In this document: piece by piece, positions 22,101 to 31,240 of the stretch
Numbering within the stretch: position 1 is the stretch's first letter
Layout of the letters: every line of letters starts with the position of its first letter
Source of the DNA: Mesocentrotus franciscanus
Lineage: Eukaryota; Echinodermata; Echinoidea; Camarodonta; Strongylocentrotidae
DNA: 64,000 nt
Direction of reading: 5' to 3'
Assembly (NCBI GenBank): GCA_037976565.1
Contig: CP137671.1
Span: 11,093,669 to 11,157,668, forward strand
Notes under the pieces: generated by a model
What the model was told of the DNA's origin: nothing
The model's database searches: none
What the model saw: the letters and a program-made list of their open reading frames with translations, nothing else
Program-made: the position numbers and the translations under genes

Positions 22101-25100
22101 AGCTTTGAGGTTTCATAAATTATTAGAGAAAGAAGACGATTCGTTGTACCGTTCTCGACTCTTACTTCTTGTCTGAATTACGTTTCCCCTCGCATAGCGA
22201 AAGCCTTGACGTTCCATCAAATTAATAGAGAAAGATGACAATTCGTTGTACCGTTCTTGACTCTTACTTCTTGTCTGATATTCAGTTTCCCCCCTTCCGC
22301 GCGAAAGCTTTGACGTTTCATTAAACTTATTATCGAAGAAAGAAGACGATTCGTTGTACCGTTTACGACTCTTAATCCTTGTCTGAATTCAGTTCGCCCC
22401 TCCCGCGTGAAGCATTAACATTAACATTAACTATATTATTAGAGAAAGAAGACAATTTGTTATACCCTTTTCAAACTGGTTCTATCGGGGTCACACCGAT
22501 GATTGAATTTTCCTTATGTAAACAAAGGAACCGCCGTTTTCCCCGCTGTCGCTTTCATACTGCTGGTAAATATTCACTCGCTGTGGCGAGCTCTCGCCGG
22601 AAGTGAAGAATTATTGGGCAATCGCTGATAGCTGCTGGCGCGCGTTTTTTTGATTCGGCAGACAGTGCAGTGCAGTTCATGCGCAGCTAGCTAGCTATAG
22701 TTTTTTACAATTTTACGATGCAATCATGGATCTACGGTGGTTGCTACTATTTCCTTTACTACGGACTTTACAGTCCAAACAAGTATTTTTTTAATGCAAT
22801 TTATCTGGCTGCAAAACGAGTATGAGGCTAAATTACACAGGAGGAGGCAGCAGTTTTGCCGATCTCGAGCACGGAGATCGTGGCTATTCAGCTCCTTACA
22901 GAGGGAAATGAGATTTCGGCTACTCTCCAAAAACGAATCAATTTTAGCCCGCGCCCCATCTAGCTAGCATGCATGCAAGCATGTTCAACAAAATGTCAAC
23001 AAACACAGCTGGTTACGAAAAAGCGCGCGTACACTGCGACCTTTGACCTTTTTCATCGTTGTTTTAATCACTGTTTTCTCCCAAATGCATTCACAGTGGC
23101 TGTTTCATCGGTGTCACACCGATAGAAAGAGAATTTCTCCTGCTCTTGAGCAGGAGAATTTAATCGCCTATTTCTCTTCTTTCCATCGGCTATTTAATCG
23201 GCTTTTTCTCCTCTGTACCTTTCATAGTGGCAGTTTCATCGGATGCGTCCAGATGCATCCGATGAAAATCAGGCCAGTTTGAAAAGGGTATCAGACTGTT
23301 CTCGACTCTAATCCTTGTCTGAATTCAGTTTCCCCGCGCGGAAGCTTTGACGTTTCATAAATTAATAGAGAAAGAAGACGATTCGTTGGACCGTTCTCGA
23401 CTCTTAATCCTTGTCTGGATTTAGTTTTCCCCCTCCCACGCGTGGAAGCTTTGACGTTTTATTAAATTATTAGAGAAAGAAGACGATTCGTTGTACCATT
23501 CTCGACTCTTGTCTTTGCTCCTTTTTCTTCCTACGTCCTCTCCCTTTTTATCCCCTCGCCGACGAAGTCGGAGGGGATATAGAAACGCTGCTGTCCGTCC
23601 TTCCTCTAGTCCTTCCGTGCTTCCATTCTTCCGTTCGTAACAAATTTGGTTTCCGATCGATAACTTCAGTAATGTTTGATGGATTTTAATGAAGTTTGAT
23701 ATGAAGGTACATGGTATCAAAATACAGGCTAAGTTTGATTTCGGAGTATGTAGGTCAAAGGTCATAGCTCATTAAATATGCGAATCTGGTTTCCGTTCGA
23801 TAACTTTAATAATGTTTGACGGATTTTAATTAAATTTGATATGAAGGTACACGGTATCAAAACACGATGTAACCTCCCCAAGAGCCAAAAAAACAACTAT
23901 GCCTCGAATATTAAAGCAGTCATTATAACTTTTATATACTGAAAACAGGGTCATAGAATGCAATTTTGTGCGACTTACTGGTCAATCATGATAATCAAGT
24001 TTGTTTACACTATCGAGGTTCTATGTTGATAAACTTGCACTGGGTAGCTTAGTTGGCCATTGAGATTGAACGCATAGACTATATCCCTAAGGAGTCTACG
24101 TGCATTGCGTGATCATGCCAAATTGGTCAAAGTAATATAATTCAAAATCAAGATTCAAACCTTCATTGCTTGTGATCCTGAAGGTGATACTCAAAAAATG
24201 AAGTGTCATATGAAAGAGCAGATTTATCTCTATATTTCCAAAGGAGCATCTCGTCATTGCATGTAGATCTAGGCCTAGGCCTAGCTACAATCGAGATCGC
24301 CGGTCGCCTCTGCGCTGCGCTATGCAATTAAAAAACCTAAAATGTAGCGACTAAATCGCACACACAAATGTATGGTATTCGAGCTCGCACAAAGACAATT
24401 TTAACACATAAACCAATGGGGATCGCAGGAAGATAAGGATGATATGAGGGTACAAATTAATAGCTATTCCCTGTGGGCTATTGATATTCCCTGTGAGTGG
24501 GGCATGGCTTGAAATCACGACTCCAATTTCGACCAATCAGATTTCTAAAGTGAGGTATATAATATAGTCTAATGGAGGTAACTTGTTCTGACGTATATAG
24601 GCCATTTGTATCCTGCGAGGGGATGCTACGCTTTCCGTTGACTTGATTCTCTTCTCTCTCTCTTATTGGCTGGCGTTTATTTTTGGGGGAGGGGGCGACT
24701 GCTATACCGTTTCAGAAAAACTATACAATGAATTTTTTGTGTGTGGACACGGGTATATAATGTATATCTTATTGGACATGCAACAGAAGCAATGACAATT
24801 CTGCTAGGTGAATTAAACATCTAAGAAGCACCTGACTTGGAATCGTCCCTGAAGTGATGGTGAATATAGAATGTCTTACCTGCAACACCTTTCATAGGCT
24901 GGTACTCATACATTAGCAATGTCTTCCCATCATTGGTGACAGAGACCTGACATTTGCTAATGCTAAAATTGCTCAGGATTTTACTTCATCACATTTACAG
25001 CATTAGGGTTAGGGTTGCAAGTGGGTTTTAAGTTAAGTTTAGGATTCTAGGGTTAGGGACAGGTATATCATCATCATGTTGGGTCCAGGGATGAAGTTAA

Positions 25101-28100
25101 GAATTTGGTCAGTGACGCTGAGCAATTATTGTTGCAGAAGCAAATTTCGTACACCGCAGCAAGAGTGACTATAAAATATCTTACCTGTCACTCCCTCTTT
25201 AGGCTGGTCTTCACTGATAAGCAATGTCTTCCCCTCATTGGTGACACCCAAGTGATTCTTGCCTGTAGATTAAAAAACAATCTTTGAATTAGTTTCAGGT
25301 AATTGCCAATACATTTCCCACCTCCTGTATTATCTATTGCTGTTTTGCTCAGTCTAATTCTATATTTACTCTGTCCAATATGATGAAAGCAATATTTTTG
25401 TTCCTTTTCTGTCTAAGTAGGTCCAAAAAAAATGTAATCATGCTACATAGAGCGAAATGTAGATTCTATGAGATATTTTGATCAAGTCTAAAATGGATAT
25501 GAAAACATGAATTACATCTGTGTTCTTGATGTTGCACTTTTGAAAAAAGAAAAAGTGAAACATTGGAACAACACGAATCTACTGAAAACTTACGGATCTT
25601 GTATGCCATTCTTCTCTCACGGCATGCCTCCAGAATCCTGGCGAGAGTTTCGACCTGGTCAATCTGAGCAGTTTGTTCCTTCTGCCACTGCACCATGACA
25701 TTGTAGCGAGCATCTACAGAATGATTGTTGCTGTCCTCTCGAATACTGCAGATCCTTGCATAGGTCAGACCTAATCGAAGACTCATTGGGATCAGCTTAT
25801 CCACATGGAGTTCCTCTGCTATGTCCCACAGCTGCAAATCCTGGAAAAATCTTCCAAAAAAGCTTGGGCATGTGTGCTGCTTCTCAAAATCTGAAGAAAA
25901 AAAAAACACACTGGATTAAGTCTCACTTTTAATCTAAATACCAAAGCAGGGAGATTTGTTATCAGAGTTCATAGATGTGGATATTTAACATGATATTTAT
26001 GACAAAATGTCATCCCCATTTTCATTTTCCCTGTTCAGCAAAATTTGGTCCATCATCAAATGAAATTTGGTGTGTAGTGTCTATGAATACAGCCTATTAA
26101 GACTGAAAACAATGTGTTTCTGTGAAAAGATTTTGGGTAAACAAAAAAGGGGTTTTTACCATAAGACGGCTGACTGAGCAGCGAGAGCAATACAATACAA
26201 TGGCCACGCTCATGACACTTTTGCACTTGTTGAGCTTCGATGCATGAGAATTGCTATATTATGAAGGCTTGATATTTAACAAAGTTCATAGATGTGGATA
26301 TTTAACGTGACATTTATAACTAAATGTCATCCCCATTCTCATGTTCCCTGTTCAGCAAAATTTGGTCCATCATCACATCTTTACAGTATTTCATAAATAC
26401 TTCCTAAATAATCTAGTTACCCTTAGACTTACACAATTTGAGGACTTGTTTCTAGTCTACATGTAGGTCCTCATCAGTCATCAGGATCACGAAGAGAAAC
26501 TTGTTACCCCATTCTCATATTCTAATAGCAAAGTTGGTCCTAAATACCTTCTTTACATTCTAGGAACGTCCTGAAGAGGAACTTGTTACCCCCATTCCCT
26601 GTTTAGCGAATTACGTCCTACATCCATTCTTTACAGTATCCTAGCTAGCACTACCCTTGGACTTACACAATTTGAAGACTTGTTCCTGGTCTAGGCCCTC
26701 GTCTGTTGTCAGAACCTGGAAGAGGAATTTGGACGGGTCACCTCCTTGGTCGTTGTACCACTGGTAGAGCATCTTGAAGGTTGTCTCTTCCTGTTGGCAC
26801 ATGGTGCTTTTTTCATCAAGCAGGATCTTCAGCTTTATCTTAGGTAGACCAAGCTTCAGTCCCAATGGCATGAATCTGTGCGGTGAAATGACCTCACTGA
26901 CCTTCCACAGGGTGAGTTCAGTGAGCTCTGAAGGATGTTTAAAAACAGAACACTGATTGATCTTAAAGTGAAAATGAAAGGAAAGTAGCTCAAAAGGAAA
27001 ATAAGACATAGAGCTGATGATATTTGTAATCATCTTTGTGAATGCAAAAAATGAAACCTTCGGATTCAAATAATTTGTTATCAGTATCGTTTAATTTTTG
27101 TTTTTTATTCATATCAAGCTGATACATGTTTCAAGACTGACTTCTCTTCGGGTTTGAAGTAATTTCGTGACTTCCAATGGGCCTCCTGAAAAATGTCATG
27201 ATGTTGTTTCAAACCTTACGGATCCACCAAGTTAAAAACACCTATAAGAAATTCAAATCTATGAGACAAAGTATTTATCCCAATTCTTTCTTCATTGTTC
27301 ATCGTGATATGGAAAAAGTTTTGTTTGTGGATACTGTTCATGAACTCATGTTGAATTTCAGAACTGCTTTTCTTGGTCTGGAAATATTTTAGATCCAATA
27401 CAACTTTTAATCTGTTGTAAGTGGGTTTCATTTAATAATTTTACTTATTTCAAATTGGTTAATTGAATGTACATGTTTTTAAATTGAATTTGATGTTTAT
27501 GACATCTACATTGTACGTTATTTATGAACATGCTTATCATTGATAATTAATCTTTATATGTATCTAAAACAAATGCATTACTTGCAAATAAAAATTAATT
27601 AATAAATACGTTGTAAATCAAAATAAATTACATAAAAACATTGATCTGCACACAAGCAGATAATATGCAAATTAACTGGTTTCAATTGGATCCAGTTGGG
27701 TAACTGGAAATATTTTCCAATTGGAACCAGTTGGGTAACTGGAAAATTATCTTACACTACAGCTCAACATCAACTTTATCATTACTATTATGTGGGAGTG
27801 GGAGTGTCGTGGTCGAGTGGTTTAAGGCGCTTGACTGGAAATGCGAAGGTTGAGGGTTCGAATCCAGACACGGCACTAATATCCTTTGGCAAGATATTAA
27901 CCTACACTTGCTACTCTCCACCCAGGTGTTAAATGGGTACCCGGTAGGATGCGACCGTCATTGTTGGTCAAACAGTTTTAGAGCGTCAAGTAACGCCTGG
28001 CTGGAATGCTCCCTAGGGAGTGGAGATTGTGCACACAGTGTGTGCGGGCAAGCACTGAATCCAATAACCGGGTAATAATATATCTGTAAAGCACTTAGAG

Positions 28101-29568
28101 ACGTCCGAGATGTATTAAGCACTATATAAAAATTTTAAAAAGCTGAATATTACTATTATCATCATTATTATTATTATGACGATGCTATTATTGAAAACAG
28201 GGAGCTTCATAGAGCTCTGACCATTTTCTAGAGAATTGCTGAAAAACTAGTCTAATATGACAAGCTCAAGCTTGTTTTGGTGGATGGAGGAGCAACTACT
28301 TTTAAAACACTTTGGTTGCTTTCTTTGCATCTATGAACGGTCGCTCATTTGCCACACATGCAATTTTGTACAGAACATTAGACACCAATTGACGGAAGGA
28401 TTGCTTTGTGCGACACAATGGCTTTACAAAAAAAAAAACATTTCCAGTCTTGATTAGCTCCAGGATTGCCTTTTAAAGCCCCTCTGCACTAGTTTGGGCA
28501 GGAGGGATTAGAGGGATTAGCCTGGTCACTGACAGGTGGTTATCTCATCAACTCAGCTCTCAATTAACATAAGAAAAAGAGGATCGTGGGGGACCAACAG
28601 GCACCGCTTAGGCATTGTTTTCTATATAGAGGGAGCAAGTACATGTAGATACAAGTAGTACAGTGGGGCTTTAAACACTGGTATAGATTAATCTTGCACT
28701 GGAAACAGTTAAATAATCTTGAAGTCTTCAAATATACTGTATCTATCCCATGATAAATACAATGTTGCACAGGGAGATATATATTCTGTGTGGCATATAA
28801 GCATAAAGCGATAATCAAGGAAATACCTGGCAGATTCACAAGCCAGCTCTCGTTTACTTCCACATCAACAGAAGGTTGGTCAACCAGGGGGCTGCTGTTT
28901 TGGAGTGGAGCCATACTGTCTCGTTGAACGTCCTCCTCTTCAAGTCGCATTGCAGCTATTGCTTTGAAGAAAGATTCAAAATAGAGATGAAAATAGCTAC
29001 TCGACATGGCGATTACCACTTCGCGGACTATATGATGCAGATCACCTTACTATTAGAGGTGTAATGATCTAGCTAGTGGCTATGCTCAGATATTAACCAA
29101 TGACCTTCCTAAAATTAGCTTTGTTCATGACAATAAACTCACATGTACCTCTCTGTTTAAAGTGACATACTTTTCAAATACCATCCAACCTCTTTGACAA
29201 CCAATGTCAGCTGAAAATTTGCCCATAAAAAGTGAGTTTTCAGCTAATTATATCAATTCACTTTTTCTTACTTTTACATTACAATTGCCCTTTAAGAGTA
29301 AACAAAAGTTATTTAAAGAAAGAGTAAATCCACATTCTCATATATGGGTCACTCGACTGTATGTTTGCCTGAAAATTAAATGTCTGCTCGATTGAAACTT
29401 ACCTGTGGCTCCATCCATCATGGGCCATGCTTTTTCTCTGTCCCCTGGTGTCCCTTGGGGATCGGTACTGGGTCCTTCTATGTTCTCATCTTTGGTGTTT
29501 CTTGGGCTGTGCTTTGCTGATGGCTGTTGCCATTTCTTGTTCCTGTGTGAACCCCTCTTCTTGGGCAT
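14662..29568 (-). CDS. SAMD9-like gene with death-fold N-terminus, seven-exon model
   Basis: SAMD9-family proteins are large cytoplasmic STAND-like NTPases that restrict growth and viral replication and affect translation. This model joins exons 29,568-29,403, 28,961-28,827, 26,927-26,667, 25,890-25,594, 25,262-25,185, 20,988-20,224 and 19,184-14,662. All six introns are phase 1 with GT/AG ends. Summed length plus 3 nt gives about 2,075 residues. Predicted order is basic N-terminus, linker, two death-domain-like modules, a 26-residue module, a TRADD-N-like module, SAM, low-complexity linker, SIR2-like region, P-loop NTPase, helical repeats and OB-fold. The C-terminal FYLGFSFAGPLAYDV closely matches the vertebrate C-terminus as I recall it. 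Two frame breaks sit in the last exon, so the copy is either mis-assembled or a recent pseudogene. Additional 5' exons cannot be excluded. Confidence 0.85.
15808..15830 (-). other. Frame break 2 in the SAMD9-like exon
   Basis: The frame encoding …VQKRVRPFCSRNKG ends at 15,810. The frame encoding METLRRYLMTDYIPP… starts at 15,822. Loss of 1 nt in the AAAGGATGG stretch would explain it. The ATG has a good Kozak-like context by chance, but family alignment shows this is mid-protein and not a new gene. Confidence 0.7.
17940..17962 (-). other. Frame break 1 in the SAMD9-like exon
   Basis: The upstream frame (…MDWMRALTC) stops at 17,917, and the downstream frame opens just before 17,942 (…HAVLNTVRFFSD). 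The vertebrate counterpart reads WLRERAAEVRKL-like sequence here, which points to loss of 2 nt in a GAGAG run. A short-repeat slip of this kind is common both in assembly errors and in real mutation. Confidence 0.75.
18508..18627 (-). repeat. Four 30-bp in-frame tandem repeats
   Basis: They encode four 10-residue units (ASLQMEQDTV, ASLKSEQDTV, ASLEMKQDTV, ASFEMEQDTV). They lie in the linker between SAM and the SIR2-like region, where length variation between alleles is likely. Confidence 0.95.
19320..19562 (-). repeat. tRNA-derived SINE in the last intron (minus strand)
   Basis: Reading the minus strand, an A-box-like GTGGTATAGTGGTTC and the B box GGTTCGAATCCC form a tRNA-like head, followed by TTTGGCAAAACATTAA and GGTGTTAATGGGTACC. 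The last two motifs also occur in the SINE at 27,786-28,195, so the two share a body. The anticodon-like region is CTC/TCC, as in Glu or Gly tRNAs. It lies within the intron between 20,223 and 19,185. Confidence 0.75.
20224..20988 (-). CDS. SAMD9-like exon 6: TRADD-N-like domain
   Basis: The acceptor is TTTCCTCAG before AAGTTCAAC and the donor is ATACAG|GTAAGA; 765 nt, phase 1 at both ends. Residues about 75-137 of the exon (SIHFHVKVYTIEGLRWLQSD, then VQSGRIGHQLGKVLVSE and IVLDVTPE) match the TRADD-N pattern of a beta strand, a helix with L..L...Y/V.SG.L, another helix and a strand. That pattern is found in TRADD and in many invertebrate and bacterial death-associated proteins. The C-terminal third is Ser/Thr/Glu-rich linker. 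TRADD-N usually couples receptors or sensors to death effectors. The assignment is from motif memory and needs profile support. Confidence 0.65.
21000..21255. other. Intron sequence, no distinct feature
   Basis: AT-rich start of the large intron upstream of exon 6. No gene or obvious repeat is visible. Confidence 0.4.
21850..22462 (+). repeat. ~110-bp minisatellite, left block
   Basis: About five to six units each contain CGCGAAAGCTTTGACGTT, AATTAATAGAGAAAGA, GACGATTCGTTGTACCGTTC and TCGACTCTTA. The block is cut by the element at 22,465-23,288 and continues to 23,520. The same family lies inverted at 50,340-50,700. Confidence 0.88.
22465..23288. mobile_element. TA-flanked element inserted in the minisatellite
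   Basis: Ends are CCCTTTTCAAACTGG and its inverse, flanked by TA on both sides (22,463-22,464 and 23,289-23,290); 824 bp, no transposase. Near the right end three palindromes are stacked: CATCGGTGTCACACCGAT, TCTCCTGCTCTTGAGCAGGA and CATCGGATGC...GCATCCGATG. TA targeting suggests a Tc1/mariner- or ISL2EU-type non-autonomous element. Confidence 0.75.
23290..23520 (+). repeat. ~110-bp minisatellite, right block
   Basis: Two more units continue the array after the insertion at 22,465-23,288. Confidence 0.85.
23545..23870 (+). repeat. Hairpin-headed repeat with two ~140-bp units
   Basis: TATCCCCTCGCCGACGAAG folds with GTCGGAGGGGATA at 23,552-23,582. Two related units (about 23,638-23,728 and 23,778-23,864) follow, each with GGTTTCCG, CGATAACTT, AATGTTTGA and GATATGAAGGTACA. 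Repeats of this form are common in marine invertebrate genomes. Confidence 0.6.
24880..24957 (-). pseudogene. Duplicate of the 26-residue exon with a lost acceptor
   Basis: Exactly 78 nt, like the active-looking copy at 25,185-25,262. Its frame is open and parallel (VTNDGKTLLMYEYQP against VTNEGKTLLISEDQP), and it has an intact donor CAG|GTAAGA. The base pair before it is TA instead of the required AG. The nearest AG would give 77 nt and break the frame. It is probably a decayed or rarely used alternative exon. Confidence 0.65.
25003..25062 (+). repeat. Short telomere-like TTAGGG tract
   Basis: ATTAGGGTTAGGGTTGC and TCTAGGGTTAGGG are separated by AAGTTAAGTTTAGG. This is a degenerate interstitial tract inside the intron. 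Confidence 0.6.
25185..25262 (-). CDS. SAMD9-like exon 5: 26-residue module
   Basis: Acceptor TTTTTTAATCTACAG, donor GTGACAG|GTAAGA, 78 nt, phase 1 at both ends. It encodes KNHLGVTNEGKTLLISEDQ followed by PKEGVT, short for a folded domain and probably a linker or single motif. It preserves the frame between the second death-domain exon and the TRADD-N-like exon. A duplicated copy lies 230 bp downstream in the transcript direction. Alternative inclusion is possible. Confidence 0.6.
25594..25890 (-). CDS. SAMD9-like exon 4: second death-domain-like module
   Basis: Acceptor TTTTTTCTTCAG, donor GATCC|GTAAGT, 297 nt, phase 1 at both ends. The 99 residues follow the six-helix death-domain pattern: FFQDLQLWDIAEELHV, LSLRLGLTYARI-like helix 2-3, then MVQWQKEQTAQ and TLARILEACRERRMAYKI (helices 5-6). 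The W in the central helix and the LGLTY turn are typical. Death domains pair homotypically in apoptosis and NF-kB signalling. The partner is unknown. Confidence 0.75.
25970..26380. repeat. Tandem ~90-bp duplication flanking a dispersed repeat
   Basis: CATAGATGTGGATATTTAAC...CAAAATTTGGTCCATCATCA occurs at 25,970-26,060 and 26,286-26,375. Between the copies, 26,105-26,285 matches 31,040-31,237 (GAGCAGCGAGAGC, ACACTTTTGCACTTGTTGAGC, ATGAAGGCTTGATATTTAAC). Confidence 0.75.
26667..26927 (-). CDS. SAMD9-like exon 3: first death-domain-like module
   Basis: Acceptor AAACATCCTTCAG, donor AAATTGT|GTAAGT, 261 nt, phase 1 at both ends. The 87 residues read ELTELTLWKVSEVIS, PLGLKLGLPKIKLKILL, then FKMLYQWYND and FLFQVLTTDEGLDQEQVFKL. 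This is the death-fold layout, with the LGL turn before helix 3 and a W in helix 5. It differs from the exon-4 module enough to suggest an old duplication or separate acquisition. Confidence 0.75.
27786..28195 (+). repeat. tRNA-Ser-like SINE with ATT tail
   Basis: The head GTCGTGGTCGAGTGGTTTAA, anticodon-like loop CTGGAAA (GGA, Ser) and B box GGTTCGAATCC form a class-II tRNA-like segment. The body has TTTGGCAAGATATTAA, GGTGTTAAATGGGTACC and AAGCACTATATAAA. The tail is a run of ATT/ATC triplets. It lies in the intron between exons 2 and 3, antisense to the gene. Confidence 0.8.
28477..28670. mobile_element. Small TTAA-flanked MITE
   Basis: AGCCCCTCTG... and ...CAGTGGGGCT are flanked by TTAA at 28,473-28,476 and 28,671-28,674. 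The ends resemble those of the larger MITE at 48,080-48,434 (AGCCCCTC). It sits in the intron just downstream of exon 2. Confidence 0.5.
28827..28961 (-). CDS. SAMD9-like exon 2: acidic linker
   Basis: Acceptor CTTTCTTCAAAG, donor TGCCAG|GTATTT, 135 nt, phase 1 at both ends. It encodes AIAAMRLEEEDVQRDSMAP followed by a Ser/Val/Asp-rich stretch with no recognisable domain. Support is the open frame, splice sites and matched phase only, so it is less sure than the domain exons. Confidence 0.5.
29403..29568 (-). CDS. SAMD9-like exon 1: start codon and basic N-terminus
   Basis: ATG at 29,568 in context TCACAATGCC, donor GCCACAG|GTAAGT; 166 nt, leaving phase 1. It encodes MPKKRGSHRNKKWQQPSAK and then a polar stretch. 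The Lys/Arg cluster could be a nuclear or nucleic-acid-binding signal. The longer frame upstream lacks an ATG, so this start is preferred. No TATA or initiator is convincing upstream, and a further 5' exon is possible. Confidence 0.55.
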
Positions 29569-29599
29569 TGTGACCACATGGAATGTGATCACTTTGGAT

Positions 29600-30200
29600 C
29601 TTCAGGAATACACGCTAAACCTTTGCTTCCTGAATTCCTAGACTTTTGGTAATTGAGGAATCCATTAAGCACTTGAAACAAAGGCTGCCTTGATGGCTCA
29701 AGTGGCAATCAATAGAGCTCTGCAAAGGTTAATAGATAAAAACGAGAGTCACAGGAAGGTCAATCGTGTTAACAATTGGCATCATGAAGTAACCCTTTAG
29801 ACACTGAACTGCCCATGACCGCCCTTCCTATTATTTACTGAACCCAAGACTGCATGTAAACTTTGTGCAGTCTGCCTATCCGCGAGTGTGAGCCAAACCT
29901 TCTCCATAGACCCGTGTACATTAATTACAAAAACATTGAATTTCTACTTTTATAATTACCCATATCTTTTACATAATGATCAACTGATCGAGTCAGAGGA
30001 AAAAGAACGTAAATATTGAATAAACATGTAAACTATCATCCACACAATTTCTATTGTATCTTTTGTAGAATTCTGGCCTTTTTTTGTTTTCACACAAAAT
30101 ATGGGGAAAGATGTCAAACCACAGTGACAAGGTGTTTTTTGTTGATTGGTTAGAAGTGTTTCTTGTGGCGGAAATAAACCAGTGGAAATGTCTAATAGAA
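29600..30200. other. Upstream region of the SAMD9-like gene
   Basis: It would contain the promoter and 5' UTR if exon 1 is correct. AT-rich, no clear core promoter. A TAGAATTCTGGCCTTTTTT 19-mer at about 30,067 recurs at about 30,606. Confidence 0.35.
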
Positions 30201-30202
30201 GA

Positions 30203-30600
30203 GTATGAGTAAATAGATAGATAGAAAGATGGATTTTATTAAGATCTCTGTGTCTGGCAGTTAACAACTGAAATGAACATGAATTACAATAACAATTAAT
30301 ATCCAAAGAAGATTAACATAATAATATGAGATACGAATAGGTCACTTCCGCAATGCACTCAAATGCCATCGAAAGAAAATGCCAACGAGCTTTCACACTC
30401 GCCCGCCGAGGGACACTGCACTCCAATAGCCAGAACGCGGACCGCATACACCAGCAGCCGCTAGGCTGAATAAGCTATAATGTTCATCCAGCCTAGCAAC
30501 GACCCATGCACGCAATCCGCACCCCGACCACCAAAGCACAATGATCTTCGGCAGGCAAAAGCGATCATTTTTTGACCTATCTATTCATCCTTCCTATTGG
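30203..30600 (-). repeat. Possible minus-strand retroposon 3' part
   Basis: On the minus strand the segment ends AATAAAATCCATCTTTC followed by (TATC)n, as LINE/SINE tails do. The 19-bp direct repeat TAGAATTCTGGCCTTTTTT lies outside both ends, though about 130 bp beyond the tail, so it may not be the target duplication. No reverse transcriptase remains. Confidence 0.35.
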
Positions 30601-31039
30601 CTGTATAGAATTCTGGCCTTTTTTATGATTATAAGTGCTTTCTTTGGGGTCACTAAGTACTTTTGATTACGCATGTATACACTTGCCACAAATGCTTATG
30701 CAATCGCAATGGTATTTGATTTTAAATTTTTTAAAGTTTTAGCACTCAGTTTTTTATATTTTCACATGATTATTAATTTTTTATATTTAAAAGCTTGTAA
30801 GAAATAAAAATTGATAGATTATTTATGATTGATATAATGTGATCTCTTGGTTCAGACTGATCACTGAATTGGTACGTTTGTCAGCGCAGCGCACGCATCA
30901 AGGTCGTGCGCGCGCTGTACCTGAGGTGAGCAAAAAAAGCCCCAAATTACACGTATGAACACGCGTCAGACCAGCTCGTACTGCTAGTGTCTTTCTGGTG
31001 ACCTTCATCTATGCAGATGCAACAAATTGGGTGAAACTT

Positions 31040-31240
31040 TTCAACATGAGACTAAAAACAATGTGTTCCTGTGGAAAGATTTTGCGTACACAAAATAAAA
31101 AGAATTCATACCATTTTACGGTTTACTGAGCAGCGAGAGCGATACAATACAATGACCACTTTCATGACACTTTCGCACTTGTTGAGCTTCGATGTATGAG
31201 AATAGGTATATTATGAAGGCTTGATATTTAACAAAGATAA
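31040..31240 (+). repeat. Dispersed repeat (partner 26,105-26,285)
   Basis: Near-identical ordered blocks (AACAATGTGTTCCTGTG, GAGCAGCGAGAGCGATACAA, CACTTGTTGAGCTTCGATG). The copy breaks off at GATATTTAACAAAG in both places. Confidence 0.75.

Larger units (their letters stand above)
21261..24754. mobile_element. Composite element with CAGCGTGTCCACACAC-type ends
   Basis: The left end is CAGCGTGTTCACAC and the right end is TTTTTTGTGTGTGGACACGGG. The left part (21,261-21,725) shares blocks with the compact copy at 55,376-55,894: CCCGAAACTCTATAA, AAGAATCATCGTATA and GAAACGATGCCCA. The middle (about 21,730-24,690) is foreign: a minisatellite, another element and a hairpin-bearing repeat. It is therefore an element later filled by insertions. 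The target duplication is unresolved. Confidence 0.6.

Noticed and set aside
27800..27885. Functional tRNA-Ser gene
   Set aside because: Followed by a SINE body and ATT tail, and the stems are imperfect; a tRNA-derived SINE explains it.
30067..30625. 19-bp direct repeat as a retroposon target duplication
   Set aside because: The recognisable tail ends about 130 bp inside the left copy, so the repeat does not abut the element; kept only as a note.
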